Positions 36,845-45,377 of a DNA stretch of 64,000 bases are shown here, piece after piece. The DNA is taken from assembly GCF_000786205.1 (NCBI RefSeq), contig NZ_JROH01000008.1, positions 62,001 to 126,000 on the forward strand. Direction: 5' to 3'. Made by a program: the position numbers and the translations under genes. The notes beneath the pieces were generated by a model. That model was not told where the DNA came from. It made no database searches and worked only from the letters and a program-made list of their open reading frames with translations. Every line of letters begins with the position of its first letter. Position 1 is the stretch's first letter. The stretch is from Sphingomonas sp. 37zxx (lineage in GTDB: Bacteria; Pseudomonadota; Alphaproteobacteria; Sphingomonadales; Sphingomonadaceae).

Positions 36845-37243
36845 TTGGCCACTTCCACCCCCGCGCTGCGATCATCGGACCCTAACGAAGCCGAAGCGCT
36901 GCACGCGATGATCCTTGCCTCGCTCGATGCCGATCAGGCCGAGGAGACGGTGTCGATCCCCCTGGCGGGCAAATCGAGCATCGCCGATTTCATGGTCATC
37001 GCCTCGGGCCGGTCGACCCGGCAGGTCGCGTCGATGGCGCAAAAGCTGGCCGAAAAGATCAAGGCCGAGTTCGGCTATCGCGCGCGTGTTGAGGGTCTTG
37101 CGACCGCCGATTGGGTGCTGATCGACGCAGGCGACGTCATCGTCCACCTGTTCCGCCCCGAAGTCCGCAGCTTCTACAATCTTGAGCGGATGTGGGCGTT
37201 CGGCGACGCGCCGCCGCTGCCGACGACCGACCAGGCCGCCTGA
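36845..37243 (+). CDS. rsfS: Ribosome silencing factor RsfS
   Basis: 132 residues. It binds ribosomal protein uL14 and blocks subunit joining in starvation. Family blocks IADFMVIASGRSTRQVASMA, ATADWVLIDAGDVIVHLF and YNLERMW are present. The start is TTG 36845 with AGGAG six bases upstream, which decides against any ATG. Confidence 0.95.
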   Translation: MATSTPALRSSDPNEAEALHAMILASLDADQAEETVSIPLAGKSSIADFMVIASGRSTRQVASMAQKLAEKIKAEFGYRARVEGLATADWVLIDAGDVIVHLFRPEVRSFYNLERMWAFGDAPPLPTTDQAA

Positions 37244-37262
37244 ACCGCCGCCCGCGCGCCCG

Positions 37263-37685
37263 GTGCTGCTTCACATCGTCGCGCGCGGACGCATCGGCCG
37301 CGGTGCCGAGGCCGAGCTGGTCGATCGCTATCTGAAGCGTGTTGGCTGGCCGACGCGGATCACCGAATTGCCCGATCGCGGCGGCAAGCTGCCCGCGATC
37401 GAGCCCGGCACCCGGATCGTGATGCTCGACGAAAAGGGCGACCAGCCCGGATCGGTCGATTTCGCCAACCGGTTGTCGGGGTGGCGCGACACTGGGGTGC
37501 GCGAGACCCGGTTCCTGATCGGCGCTGCCGATGGCTTCGATGATTCGATGCGCTCGCAGGCCGACTGGCTGATCGCGTTCGGACGGATGACCTGGCCGCA
37601 TCTGATGGCGCGCGGGATGCTGGCCGAGCAATTATGGCGTGCGACCAGCATCCTGGCCAACCACCCCTATCATCGCCAAGGCTGA
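37263..37685 (+). CDS. rlmH: 23S rRNA (pseudouridine1915-N3)-methyltransferase RlmH
   Basis: 140-residue SPOUT methyltransferase. The knotted SAM site shows in FLIGAADGF, RIVMLDEKGDQ and the C-terminal RGMLAEQLWRATSILANHPY with the terminal YHRQG. The GTG at 37263 gives the family length; a longer in-frame reading is Pro/Arg-rich and rejected. Confidence 0.96.
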   Translation: MLLHIVARGRIGRGAEAELVDRYLKRVGWPTRITELPDRGGKLPAIEPGTRIVMLDEKGDQPGSVDFANRLSGWRDTGVRETRFLIGAADGFDDSMRSQADWLIAFGRMTWPHLMARGMLAEQLWRATSILANHPYHRQG

Positions 37686-37689
37686 AGCG

Positions 37690-38856
37690 ATGCGCGCATT
37701 GGGCATTGCGATCTGCGCTGCGCTGTTGCTGTTGCCGACGACGATGGCGGCGCAGGAGGCGACGCTTGCCCAGCAGCGCGAGCGATTGCGCGCCGCCAGC
37801 GAGGCCTCACGCGCTGCCGAGCGGCGATCGGGCCAGCTGGATCGTCAGGCGGAGGCGGCGAATGACGCGGCGACGCGCGCCGCCGCCGATCGTGCGGCGG
37901 TCGCGGCCCGCGCCCAGGCAGCCGAGGCGGACATTGCCGCTGCGCGCGCGCGGATCGCGATCATCGACGGGCTGGTGGCAAGGCAGCAGCGCCGGCTCGA
38001 TGCGCAGCGTGCGCCGATGACCCGATTGGTCGCGGCGGTGCAGTCCTTTGCCCGGCGGCCCCCCGCGCTAGGGTTGCTGCAGCCCGGATCGACTCGCGAC
38101 GCGGTGCATGTGCGCGCGGTGCTTGCCACGATCGTGCCGGTGGTACGTGCTCGCAGCGCCGGGGTGCGCGCCGAGATCGCGCGCGCCGCCACGCTGCGCG
38201 ACCGCGCCGCCGCTGCTGAAGCCGGGCTGCGCGACGGCCGCGTCCGGCTGGAGCGCGAACGGCTGGCGCTGCTCGAGCTCGAAGCCGCCAGCCGGATTCG
38301 ATCGCGCGACCTGGGGCGAAGCGCGCTGGTCGAATCGGATCGCGCGCTGGCGATGGGCGAGGAAGCGCGCGACATCGTCGATCAGATGGCACGGATCGAC
38401 GCCGCCGACGCGATCGAGGCGCGGCTGCTGGCGCTGCCGGGGCCATTGCCGCGCCCCGATGCGACCGAGCCGTCGCCGGCTGCCTCGGGGTTGCCGCCCT
38501 ATCGCCTGCCGGTGTGGGGGCGGGTGGTGACCGGGCTTGGCGAAGTGTCGGCTTCGGGAGTTCGCTCGCGGGGGCTGACGTTGACGACCGCCAAGGGCGC
38601 GGCGGTGGTAGCGCCCGCGCCGGGGAGGGTCGCCTTTGCGCGGCCGTTTCCGGGCTATGGCAGCGTGGTGATCCTCGATCACGGCAATGGCTGGACCAGC
38701 CTGGTATCGAACCTCGGCGCGACCGCCGTGCGGCGCGGACAGGCGGTGCGGCAGGGCGCGGTGCTGGGCAAGGCCCCGGGCGGCGACCAGCCGGCGGTGA
38801 CGGTCGAGTTGCGCCGACGCGGTCGCCCGGTCGACATGGTGCCGCTGCTCGATTGA
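37690..38856 (+). CDS. EnvC-like murein hydrolase activator (LytM/M23 domain)
   Basis: 388 residues: signal peptide, long coiled coil (about 25-230, Ala/Arg-rich), then a C-terminal LytM fold (GVRSRGLTLTTAKGAAVVAP, FPGYGSVVILDHGNGWTSLV). The canonical zinc-binding HxxxD and HxH of active M23 peptidases are not intact (SLVSNL in place of YAHL-type), so it probably activates an amidase rather than cutting peptidoglycan itself, as EnvC does. It lies next to ctpA, a common pairing. Confidence 0.87.
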   Translation: MRALGIAICAALLLLPTTMAAQEATLAQQRERLRAASEASRAAERRSGQLDRQAEAANDAATRAAADRAAVAARAQAAEADIAAARARIAIIDGLVARQQRRLDAQRAPMTRLVAAVQSFARRPPALGLLQPGSTRDAVHVRAVLATIVPVVRARSAGVRAEIARAATLRDRAAAAEAGLRDGRVRLERERLALLELEAASRIRSRDLGRSALVESDRALAMGEEARDIVDQMARIDAADAIEARLLALPGPLPRPDATEPSPAASGLPPYRLPVWGRVVTGLGEVSASGVRSRGLTLTTAKGAAVVAPAPGRVAFARPFPGYGSVVILDHGNGWTSLVSNLGATAVRRGQAVRQGAVLGKAPGGDQPAVTVELRRRGRPVDMVPLLD

Positions 38857-38910
38857 CCGCGCTTTCAGCGTTGGTTCATCGCGGCGCGCTTATCTGCGAT
38901 CGCCTTTGCT

Positions 38911-38925
38911 TGGCACGTGACTTGC
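38911..38925 (+). promoter_or_regulatory. Sigma-54 (RpoN) type promoter upstream of ctpA
   Basis: TGGCACG - TGAC - TTGC matches the -24/-12 consensus at every fixed position, with GG and GC separated by exactly ten bases. A start of transcription near 38937 would leave about 40 bases before the ctpA ATG. It is seen in sequence only; no enhancer site was identified. Confidence 0.6.
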
Positions 38926-38976
38926 GGCTATCCTGTCATTCGAAGCAATCGTGCTTTCTAAAGGACAGCGTTTTTT

Positions 38977-40311
38977 ATGTCCCGTCCGCTTCTTCAGGTT
39001 ACCGCCGCGGTTTCGGCGCTGGCGCTCGTGCCGCTGGCCACCGGCGCGATGGCGCAGGTCGACACCAACAGCTATCGCGAGCTCGACGTCTTCATGGACG
39101 TCTATAACCAGGTGAAATCGCAATATGTCGACACCGTCGACAACAAGGTGCTGGTGAAGGGCGCGATCCAGGGGATGCTGGCGGCGCTCGATCCGCATAG
39201 CTCCTATGTCGACGCGCTCGATTTTGAAAATCTGCGGATCCAGACCGAGGGCAATTACGGCGGTCTCGGCCTGACGGTGACGCAGGAAGACGGCGCGGTG
39301 AAGGTGATCGCGCCGACCGAGGATACGCCGGCGTTTCGCGCGGGGATCAAGTCGGGTGATTACATCACCCATATCAACGGGCAACTGATCTTTGGCGAGG
39401 CGCTCGACAAGGCGATCGAGGGGATGCGCGGCGAGCCGGGCACCAAGGTGACGCTGACGATCGTGCGACCGGGCCGCGACAAGCCGCTCGAACTGACGAT
39501 GGCGCGCGAAATCATCATTCAAAAGCCGGTGAAGTGGGAGGTGAAGGACGGGATCGGAATCGTCAACATCAACACCTTCTCGGCCTCGACCGGAGCCGAC
39601 ACTCGCGCGGCGATCGTGGCGATCGAAAAGTCGCTTGGACGCCGGCCCACCGGCTATATCGTCGATCTTCGATCGAACGGCGGCGGGCTGCTGAACCAGG
39701 CGATCGAGGTTTCGGATGCGTTCCTGGAACGCGGCGAGATCGTGTCGCAGCGCGGGCGTGCGCGCACCGATATCGAGCGTTATTATGCCCGGCCGGGTGA
39801 TTTGACCAAGGGCGCGCCGATCATCGTGCTGGTCGATGCCGGCACCGCTTCGGCGTCGGAAATCGTCGCGGGCGCCTTGCAGGACCATCACCGTGCGATC
39901 GTCATGGGTGAGCGGACGTTCGGCAAGGGATCGGTGCAGACGCTGTTGCAGTTGGGCGAATCGAACGCGCTGCGGCTGACCACCGCGCGTTATTATACGC
40001 CTTCGGGCAAGTCGGTGCAGGAAGGCGGGATCGAGCCCGACCTGATCGTGCCGCAATTGAGCGACCCCGATTACAAGACCCGCCCGGTGTTTCGCGAGGC
40101 CGATCTTCGCCGCCATCTGATCAACGAGGCCAAGGTCGACAACAAGGCGCTGGAGGAGGACGACAAGACCGATCCGCGCTTTGCCGCCACTGCCGAGCAA
40201 CTCGAGAAGCAGGGGGTCAAGGACTTCCAGTTGCAATATGCGCTCAAGACGATCGGCCGGCTGGCTCCCGCGCCGCAGGTGGCGCAGGCGCGGCCCGCGG
40301 GTAAGCGCTGA
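38977..40311 (+). CDS. ctpA: Carboxy-terminal processing protease, S41 family
   Basis: 444-residue periplasmic serine protease. Signal peptide ends near GAMAQ; a PDZ domain spans about 90-175 (GGLGLTVTQEDGAVKVIAP, AGIKSGDYITHINGQ). The catalytic dyad is Ser294 (GTASASEIVAG) and Lys317 (TFGKGSVQT). GGACAG-like site before the ATG. A sigma-54-like promoter lies upstream, and an EnvC-like gene precedes it. Substrates probably include cell-wall hydrolases or envelope proteins. Confidence 0.95.
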   Translation: MSRPLLQVTAAVSALALVPLATGAMAQVDTNSYRELDVFMDVYNQVKSQYVDTVDNKVLVKGAIQGMLAALDPHSSYVDALDFENLRIQTEGNYGGLGLTVTQEDGAVKVIAPTEDTPAFRAGIKSGDYITHINGQLIFGEALDKAIEGMRGEPGTKVTLTIVRPGRDKPLELTMAREIIIQKPVKWEVKDGIGIVNINTFSASTGADTRAAIVAIEKSLGRRPTGYIVDLRSNGGGLLNQAIEVSDAFLERGEIVSQRGRARTDIERYYARPGDLTKGAPIIVLVDAGTASASEIVAGALQDHHRAIVMGERTFGKGSVQTLLQLGESNALRLTTARYYTPSGKSVQEGGIEPDLIVPQLSDPDYKTRPVFREADLRRHLINEAKVDNKALEEDDKTDPRFAATAEQLEKQGVKDFQLQYALKTIGRLAPAPQVAQARPAGKR

Positions 40312-40334
40312 CACCCACCGGGCAGGACCGACCG

Positions 40335-40805
40335 ATGAACGCATTCCGCCTTGCCCGCGCGCTGGCGCTGGCGCTGCCCGCCGTGCTGATGGCGGGGGCG
40401 CTTGGATCGCAATATATCGGCGGGCTGTATCCGTGTGAGATGTGCCATTGGCAGCGTTGGCCGCATTATGCCGCGATTCTGTTGGCGGCATGTGCCTATG
40501 TCGCGCCCGGCATCGCTGCCAGGCGAATGCTGGTGGTGCTGGCGGCGCTGGGCATTGCAACCAGCGGCGCGATCGGGGTGTTTCACGCCGGCGTCGAATA
40601 TGGCTGGTGGGAGGGGATCACCGCCTGCACCGCGCGCGTGGCCCCCGGCGACGGCGACTTTCTGAAAGCGTTGCTGAAAGCGCCGATCATCCGCTGTGAC
40701 GTGGCGCAATGGACGCTTGGCGGTATCTCGCTCGCTGGCTTTAATGCCATCTTTTCGCTGGGGGGTGCCGTCGCCATCTTGGCGCTGTTGACCAGGAGAC
40801 GATAG
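40335..40805 (+). CDS. dsbB: Disulfide bond formation protein B
   Basis: 156-residue inner-membrane protein with four helices, passing electrons from DsbA to quinone. First Cys pair Cys34-x-x-Cys37 (YPCEMCHWQRW), second pair Cys98 and Cys121. It sits between ctpA and coq7 on the same strand; the coq7 start follows the stop by two bases. Confidence 0.93.
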   Translation: MNAFRLARALALALPAVLMAGALGSQYIGGLYPCEMCHWQRWPHYAAILLAACAYVAPGIAARRMLVVLAALGIATSGAIGVFHAGVEYGWWEGITACTARVAPGDGDFLKALLKAPIIRCDVAQWTLGGISLAGFNAIFSLGGAVAILALLTRRR

Positions 40806-40807
40806 TG

Positions 40808-41347
40808 ATGACCAAGCGGTGGCGGCCGGGTGACCGGCGCGAACAGGTGCAGACGATGATCCGCGTCGATCAGGCGGGCGAATATGGTGCCACCCGCATC
40901 TATGCCGGGCAATTGGCGATCATGGGCGACCATGTTCCCGCCGCGCGCGCGATTGCGGGCATGGCGGCGCAGGAGGACGAGCATTGCGCCTATTTCAACA
41001 AGCTGATCGTCGAGCGGGGGGTGCGTCCGACCCTCTTGCAGCCCTTTTGGGACAGCGCGGGCTATGCACTGGGCGTCGTGACCGCCGCGATCGGCCCAGA
41101 AGCGGCGATGGCATGCACCGTCGCGGTAGAGACCGAGATTGACGAACATTATCGCCAGCAGCTCGAAAAAATCGGCATCGACGACGCCGAACTGCGCGCC
41201 AAGGTCTCGCAGTTCCGTGACGAGGAGATCGAGCACAAGGAAGCCGCGCTCGCCGCAGGTGCCGAGCTCGCGCCCGCTTACCCGTTGATGACCGCCATTA
41301 TCCGCGCGGGTTGTCGGGTAGCAATCGCCGCATCCAAGCGAATTTGA
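40808..41347 (+). CDS. coq7: 5-demethoxyubiquinol hydroxylase Coq7
   Basis: 179-residue di-iron hydroxylase for the penultimate ring hydroxylation of ubiquinone. Iron ligands lie in GEYGA, AAQEDEHC, VETEIDEHY and RDEEIEHKEAA (four-helix bundle, ExxH motifs). Its presence complements the UbiH-family gene at 5280 and ubiG. ATG 40808 is preferred over GTG 40805 because of AGGAG spacing. Confidence 0.95.
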   Translation: MTKRWRPGDRREQVQTMIRVDQAGEYGATRIYAGQLAIMGDHVPAARAIAGMAAQEDEHCAYFNKLIVERGVRPTLLQPFWDSAGYALGVVTAAIGPEAAMACTVAVETEIDEHYRQQLEKIGIDDAELRAKVSQFRDEEIEHKEAALAAGAELAPAYPLMTAIIRAGCRVAIAASKRI

Positions 41348-41396
41348 GGCGATTTCCAGGCGCTATGCGCTATGAGGGGCAAAAGGAGCGAGAGTG

Positions 41397-41789
41397 ATGG
41401 CACAGTGGATGATCCTGGCAGCAGCGGCTGCTCTTCCCGCGATTTCCGCCCCGGCGATGGCGCAGGTGCAGAATGGTACGTTGGTGATTTTCGGCAATGA
41501 CCGTTGCCCCACCAACGCCGATGGCGAGGAAATCGTCGTTTGCGTCCGCAAGGGCGAGGCCGAGCGCTTCCGCATCCCGCAGGAACTACGCGAGCTCGAA
41601 ATCACGCCCGAAAACCGCGCCTGGGCCGTGCGATCCGAAGATACGCTGCGTGCCGGGGATTCGGGCATCGGCAGTTGTTCGGCGGTGGGCATCGGCGGGA
41701 TGATCGGCTGTGCCGGGCAGGCGGCCGATACCAACCGTGCGGTCCGCCGCGAGCGCCGCCAGGCCGAACAGGCGATCCCCCTTCCCTAA
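41397..41789 (+). CDS. Small secreted hypothetical protein
   Basis: 130 residues with a signal peptide (ALPAISAPAMAQ). The mature part contains GNDRCPTNADGEEIVVCVRK, ERFRIPQELR and a Cys pair near GSCSAVGIGGMIGC, so disulfides are likely. The pattern recalls a conserved sphingomonad protein of unknown function. AGGAG lies eight bases before ATG 41397. Confidence 0.78.
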   Translation: MAQWMILAAAAALPAISAPAMAQVQNGTLVIFGNDRCPTNADGEEIVVCVRKGEAERFRIPQELRELEITPENRAWAVRSEDTLRAGDSGIGSCSAVGIGGMIGCAGQAADTNRAVRRERRQAEQAIPLP

Positions 41790-41828
41790 AGCGGGTATCG
41801 CCGTTCGCGTACCGATCACGGTTACCGC

Positions 41829-41861
41829 TCGACAGTCGCAGTCGGCGAACATATAAAGAAC
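41829..41861 (+). promoter_or_regulatory. SOS promoter: TCGACA-17-TATAAA with LexA box GAAC-N7-GAAC
   Basis: -35 TCGACA (41829-41834) and -10 TATAAA (41852-41857) are 17 bases apart. GAAC-ATATAAA-GAAC (41847-41861), the reverse complement of the alphaproteobacterial LexA box GTTC-N7-GTTC, covers the -10. Transcription would start at about 41864, the A of the next ATG, so the mRNA is probably leaderless. Confidence 0.75.
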
Positions 41862-41863
41862 GG

Positions 41864-43114
41864 ATGGCGCAACTCGACACTCGCGAAAAGCTAGCCATTC
41901 TTGCCGATGCGGCAAAATATGATGCGTCCTGCTCATCCTCTGGCACCAGCAAGCGTAAATCTTCGGGCGGTAAGGGGCTGGGGTCGACCGAAGGTTCGGG
42001 CATCTGCCATGCCTATGCCCCAGATGGACGCTGCATCAGCCTGCTCAAGATTCTGCTGACCAATAGCTGTATCTTCGACTGCCATTATTGCATCAATCGC
42101 AAGAGTTCGAACGTCCGCCGCGCGCGTTTTACCGCGCAGGAAGTCGTTGCGCTGACCCTCAGCTTTTATCGCCGCAATTATATCGAGGGTCTGTTCCTGT
42201 CGTCGGGGATCATTCGATCGTCGAACTATACGATGGAGCAATTGGTCGAGGTCGCGCGATCGCTTCGCGAGGATCATGATTTCCGCGGCTATATCCACCT
42301 CAAGACGATCCCCGATGCCGATCCCGAACTGGTGCATCAGGCGGGGCTCCATGCCGATCGCGTGTCGATCAACGTCGAACTGCCAACCGTCGGCGGCCTC
42401 ACCCGGCTTGCGCCCGAGAAGTCCGCCACGCGGATCGAGGATGCGATGGGCGAAATGAAGACCGCGATCATCGATACCGCCGATGCCAGGAAGCGCTATA
42501 AATCGGCGCCGCGCTTCGCGCCGGCAGGGCAATCGACTCAGATGATCGTCGGGGCCGATGCCGCGACCGATGGCGATATCGTCGGCAAGGCGGCGTCGCT
42601 CTATGGCCGCTTCGGCCTGCGCCGCGTTTATTATTCGGCGTTCAGCCCGATCCCCGATGCCAGCGCGGTACTGCCGCTGCAGCGCCCGCCTTTGATGCGC
42701 GAGCATCGGCTGTACCAGTCGGACTGGCTGATGCGATTTTATGACTATCGCCCCGATGAAGTGGCCGCCGCCGCCGATGATGCGACGGGGATGTTGCCGC
42801 TCGACATTGATCCCAAGCTTGCCTGGGCGCTGAAATTTCGCGATCGCTTCCCGGTCGACGTCAACCGTGCCCCGCGCGAGGATTTGCTGCGAGTGCCGGG
42901 GCTGGGGGTGAAGGCGGTGAACTCGATCCTGTCGGCGCGGCGCTGGCGGCGGCTCGCGCTTGAGGATGTCGCTCGGTTGACGGTGTCGATCGCCAAGATC
43001 CGCCCGTTCCTGATCGCCGATGGCTGGCGACCGGTGGCGCTGTCCGATCGCGCCGATTTGCGGCCGTTGGTGGCACCCAAGCGCGAGACCCAGCTCGAAC
43101 TATTTGCCGCATGA
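41864..43114 (+). CDS. DNA repair/modification radical SAM protein (UDG-linked family)
   Basis: 416 residues. Radical SAM motif CIFDCHYC (Cys69, Cys73, Cys76) follows a Ser/Cys/Gly-rich N-terminus with conserved Cys23, Cys48 and Cys57. The C-terminal helix-hairpin-helix (VNRAPREDLLRVPGLGVKAV) suggests DNA binding. This is the family predicted to act in DNA repair beside uracil-DNA glycosylase-like genes, and such a gene follows here. A LexA box overlaps its promoter. The radical chemistry is unknown. Confidence 0.9.
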   Translation: MAQLDTREKLAILADAAKYDASCSSSGTSKRKSSGGKGLGSTEGSGICHAYAPDGRCISLLKILLTNSCIFDCHYCINRKSSNVRRARFTAQEVVALTLSFYRRNYIEGLFLSSGIIRSSNYTMEQLVEVARSLREDHDFRGYIHLKTIPDADPELVHQAGLHADRVSINVELPTVGGLTRLAPEKSATRIEDAMGEMKTAIIDTADARKRYKSAPRFAPAGQSTQMIVGADAATDGDIVGKAASLYGRFGLRRVYYSAFSPIPDASAVLPLQRPPLMREHRLYQSDWLMRFYDYRPDEVAAAADDATGMLPLDIDPKLAWALKFRDRFPVDVNRAPREDLLRVPGLGVKAVNSILSARRWRRLALEDVARLTVSIAKIRPFLIADGWRPVALSDRADLRPLVAPKRETQLELFAA

Positions 43115-43157
43115 CCAAGGGCAACGCGCCAGATCGCCGGGCAAGCGCCCGCCGGTG

Positions 43158-44549
43158 ATGCGGGTCGCCACCCTGGCCCAGCCCGATGATTTCGACGGCT
43201 GGCGCGACGCCGCGCGCGTGCTGGTGGCGGGGAACTTCCCGGCGTCGCAAGTGGTGTGGCAAGTAGGACCGCAGGCGACCGACCTGTTTGGCGGCACGGC
43301 GTTGCCTGCCCCCGACCAGGGCGCACCCGGTTTTCGCGTGTCGCGCGCCTTTGTCGATCTGGCGCACAGCGTGGTGCTGCACGCCGATCCCGAACGGTTC
43401 GCGCTGCTGTATACGATGCTCACCCGGCTGATCGAGCAGCCCGGACTGATCGACGATCGCGCCGATCGGCTGCGCCGCCGGCTCGACGAGATGGCCAAGG
43501 CGGTGCGCCGTGACATTCACAAGATGCGCGCCTTTGTCCGCTTCCGCGAATTGCCCGACGACGACGGCACAGCGCGCTTCGTCGCGCGGTTCGAACCCGA
43601 GCATCATATCGTTCGCCACAATGCCCGGTTCTTCGTCGATCGCTTCAACTCGATGCGGTGGTCGATCCTTACGCCTGAATTGTCGCTGCACTGGGATTGC
43701 GAAACGCTGACCGAGGGGCCGCCTGCGACCAGGGAAGATGCCCCCGATGGCGACCCGATCGAGGCTGTGTGGAAGACCTATTATGCGTCGATCTTCAATC
43801 CCGCGCGGCTCAAGGTGGGCGCGATGCTGCGCGAAATGCCGCGCAAATACTGGAAAAACATGCCCGAAACCGCGCTGGTGAGCGAACTGATCGCCGGGGC
43901 GCGGGCGCGGGAGAGTGGTATGATCGACACCGCACGCACCGCGACCGGCGGCAATATCGAGGGAGCCTGGGCGGCACTGCGCGACGAGGCGGCGGGCTGC
44001 ACCCGCTGCCCGCTCTACAAGCCCGCGACACAGACGGTGTTCGGCGAAGGGCCGGTCGATGCCGAATTGATGTTCGTGGGCGAACAGCCGGGCGACCAGG
44101 AGGATCTGGCGGGTCGCCCGTTCGTCGGCCCGGCGGGGCAGGTGTTCGATCAGGCGCTGGCTGAGGCCGGGATCGACCGCGCGCGCGTGTACGTCACCAA
44201 CGCGGTCAAGCATTTCAAGTTCGAGCCGCGCGGCAAGCGGCGCATCCATGCCAAGCCTGGGGTGGGCGAGATCGACGCCTGCCGCTGGTGGGTCGAGCAG
44301 GAACGGATGCTGGTGACGCCGCGGCTGACGGTGGCGCTGGGCGCGACCGCCGCACGCTCGCTGCTTGGGCGAACGGTGACGATCGAGCGCGAACGCGGGC
44401 GGCCGATCGAGCTCGCGGACGGCGGTGAGGGGTGGATCACCGTCCACCCCAGCTATTTGCTGCGTATCACTGATCCCGCGCAAGCGGCGGAGGAATCGGC
44501 CCGCTTTGTCGAAGACCTGAAGGCCGCCGCCGCCCGCCTCGGCTGGTAA
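43158..44549 (+). CDS. udgX: DUF4130-UdgX fusion, uracil-DNA-crosslinking protein
   Basis: 463 residues. About 1-245 is DUF4130 (DRLRRRLDEMAKAVRRDIHK, MRAFVRFRE); about 260-463 is a family 4-like uracil-DNA glycosylase: CTRCPLYKP iron-sulfur Cys, GEQPGDQEDLAGRPFVGPAG, TNAVKHFKFEPRGKRRIHAK with KRRIH (His364), VHPSYLLR. The KRRIH loop is the UdgX hallmark; in the mycobacterial protein the His bonds covalently to DNA at uracil sites. It lies 43 bases after the radical SAM gene, one operon. Confidence 0.93.
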   Translation: MRVATLAQPDDFDGWRDAARVLVAGNFPASQVVWQVGPQATDLFGGTALPAPDQGAPGFRVSRAFVDLAHSVVLHADPERFALLYTMLTRLIEQPGLIDDRADRLRRRLDEMAKAVRRDIHKMRAFVRFRELPDDDGTARFVARFEPEHHIVRHNARFFVDRFNSMRWSILTPELSLHWDCETLTEGPPATREDAPDGDPIEAVWKTYYASIFNPARLKVGAMLREMPRKYWKNMPETALVSELIAGARARESGMIDTARTATGGNIEGAWAALRDEAAGCTRCPLYKPATQTVFGEGPVDAELMFVGEQPGDQEDLAGRPFVGPAGQVFDQALAEAGIDRARVYVTNAVKHFKFEPRGKRRIHAKPGVGEIDACRWWVEQERMLVTPRLTVALGATAARSLLGRTVTIERERGRPIELADGGEGWITVHPSYLLRITDPAQAAEESARFVEDLKAAAARLGW

Positions 44550-44553
44550 GGGA

Positions 44554-45348
44554 TTATCCCTGCGCCAGTGGATCAGGCCCCAACCACCCATCGGCGAGGT
44601 CCATCGAATCGATCGCGGCCATGTCGTCGGGATCGAGCATTCCCTCGGTGGCGCCGAAATTGTCGCGCATATGCGCTTCGTCCGAAGCCTTGGGGATCAC
44701 CGCCAGCCCGTGCTGGATATGCCAGCGCAGGATCACCTGTGCGGGGCTGCGGCCGTGTTTCTGTGCAATCTTGGCGATTACAGGGCTGTTGATCGTCGTT
44801 CCCTGGCCGAGCGGGCTCCAGCTCTGCGTGACGATTCCGTGCTGCTGGTGGAACGCACGTGCCTCGCGCTGCTGAAAATCGGGGTGAAGCTCGATCTGGT
44901 TGACCGCGGGCATCACCCCGGTCGCGGCAACGATCGCCTCGATATGCTCGGGCAGGAAGTTCGACACGCCGATCGATTTGACCTTGCCCGCGTCGCGCAG
45001 CCGCACCAGCCCCTTCCAGGCCTCGACGAACTTGCCCTGGCCGGGTGCGGGCCAGTGGATAAGGTACAGATCGACACTGTCGCGGCCCAGCAGCGCAAGG
45101 CTCTGGTCGAGCGCGCCCTCGGCATCCTCGTGCATGTTCGCCCATAATTTCGTGGTGACGAACACATCGCCGATGCTCGCGAGGGCTTCGCCGACGCCGC
45201 GTTCGTTTTCATACAGCGCAGCGGTGTCGACCAGCTTATAGCCGATATCGATCGCCGATCGCACGACTTGTGCGGCGATCGCCTGCGGCACCTTGTAGGT
45301 GCCGAAGCCGAGTTGGGGAATGGCGCGGCCGTCGTTCAGCTCGAGCAT
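44554..45348 (-). CDS. Aldo/keto reductase
   Basis: 264-residue NADPH-dependent TIM-barrel reductase of the 2,5-diketogluconate reductase type. Catalytic tetrad seen as Asp of VDTAALYENE, Tyr of the same block, Lys of FVTTKLW and His of YLIHWP; coenzyme motif SIGVSNF and IPKASD. The ATG at 45348 is preferred (GAGG upstream) to one at 45360. The physiological carbonyl is unknown. It follows the DJ-1-type gene on the same strand. Confidence 0.9.
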   Translation of the reverse strand: MLELNDGRAIPQLGFGTYKVPQAIAAQVVRSAIDIGYKLVDTAALYENERGVGEALASIGDVFVTTKLWANMHEDAEGALDQSLALLGRDSVDLYLIHWPAPGQGKFVEAWKGLVRLRDAGKVKSIGVSNFLPEHIEAIVAATGVMPAVNQIELHPDFQQREARAFHQQHGIVTQSWSPLGQGTTINSPVIAKIAQKHGRSPAQVILRWHIQHGLAVIPKASDEAHMRDNFGATEGMLDPDDMAAIDSMDLADGWLGPDPLAQG

Positions 45349-45377
45349 GCAAAGCCTCATGATTTGCGAGTTGGCTG

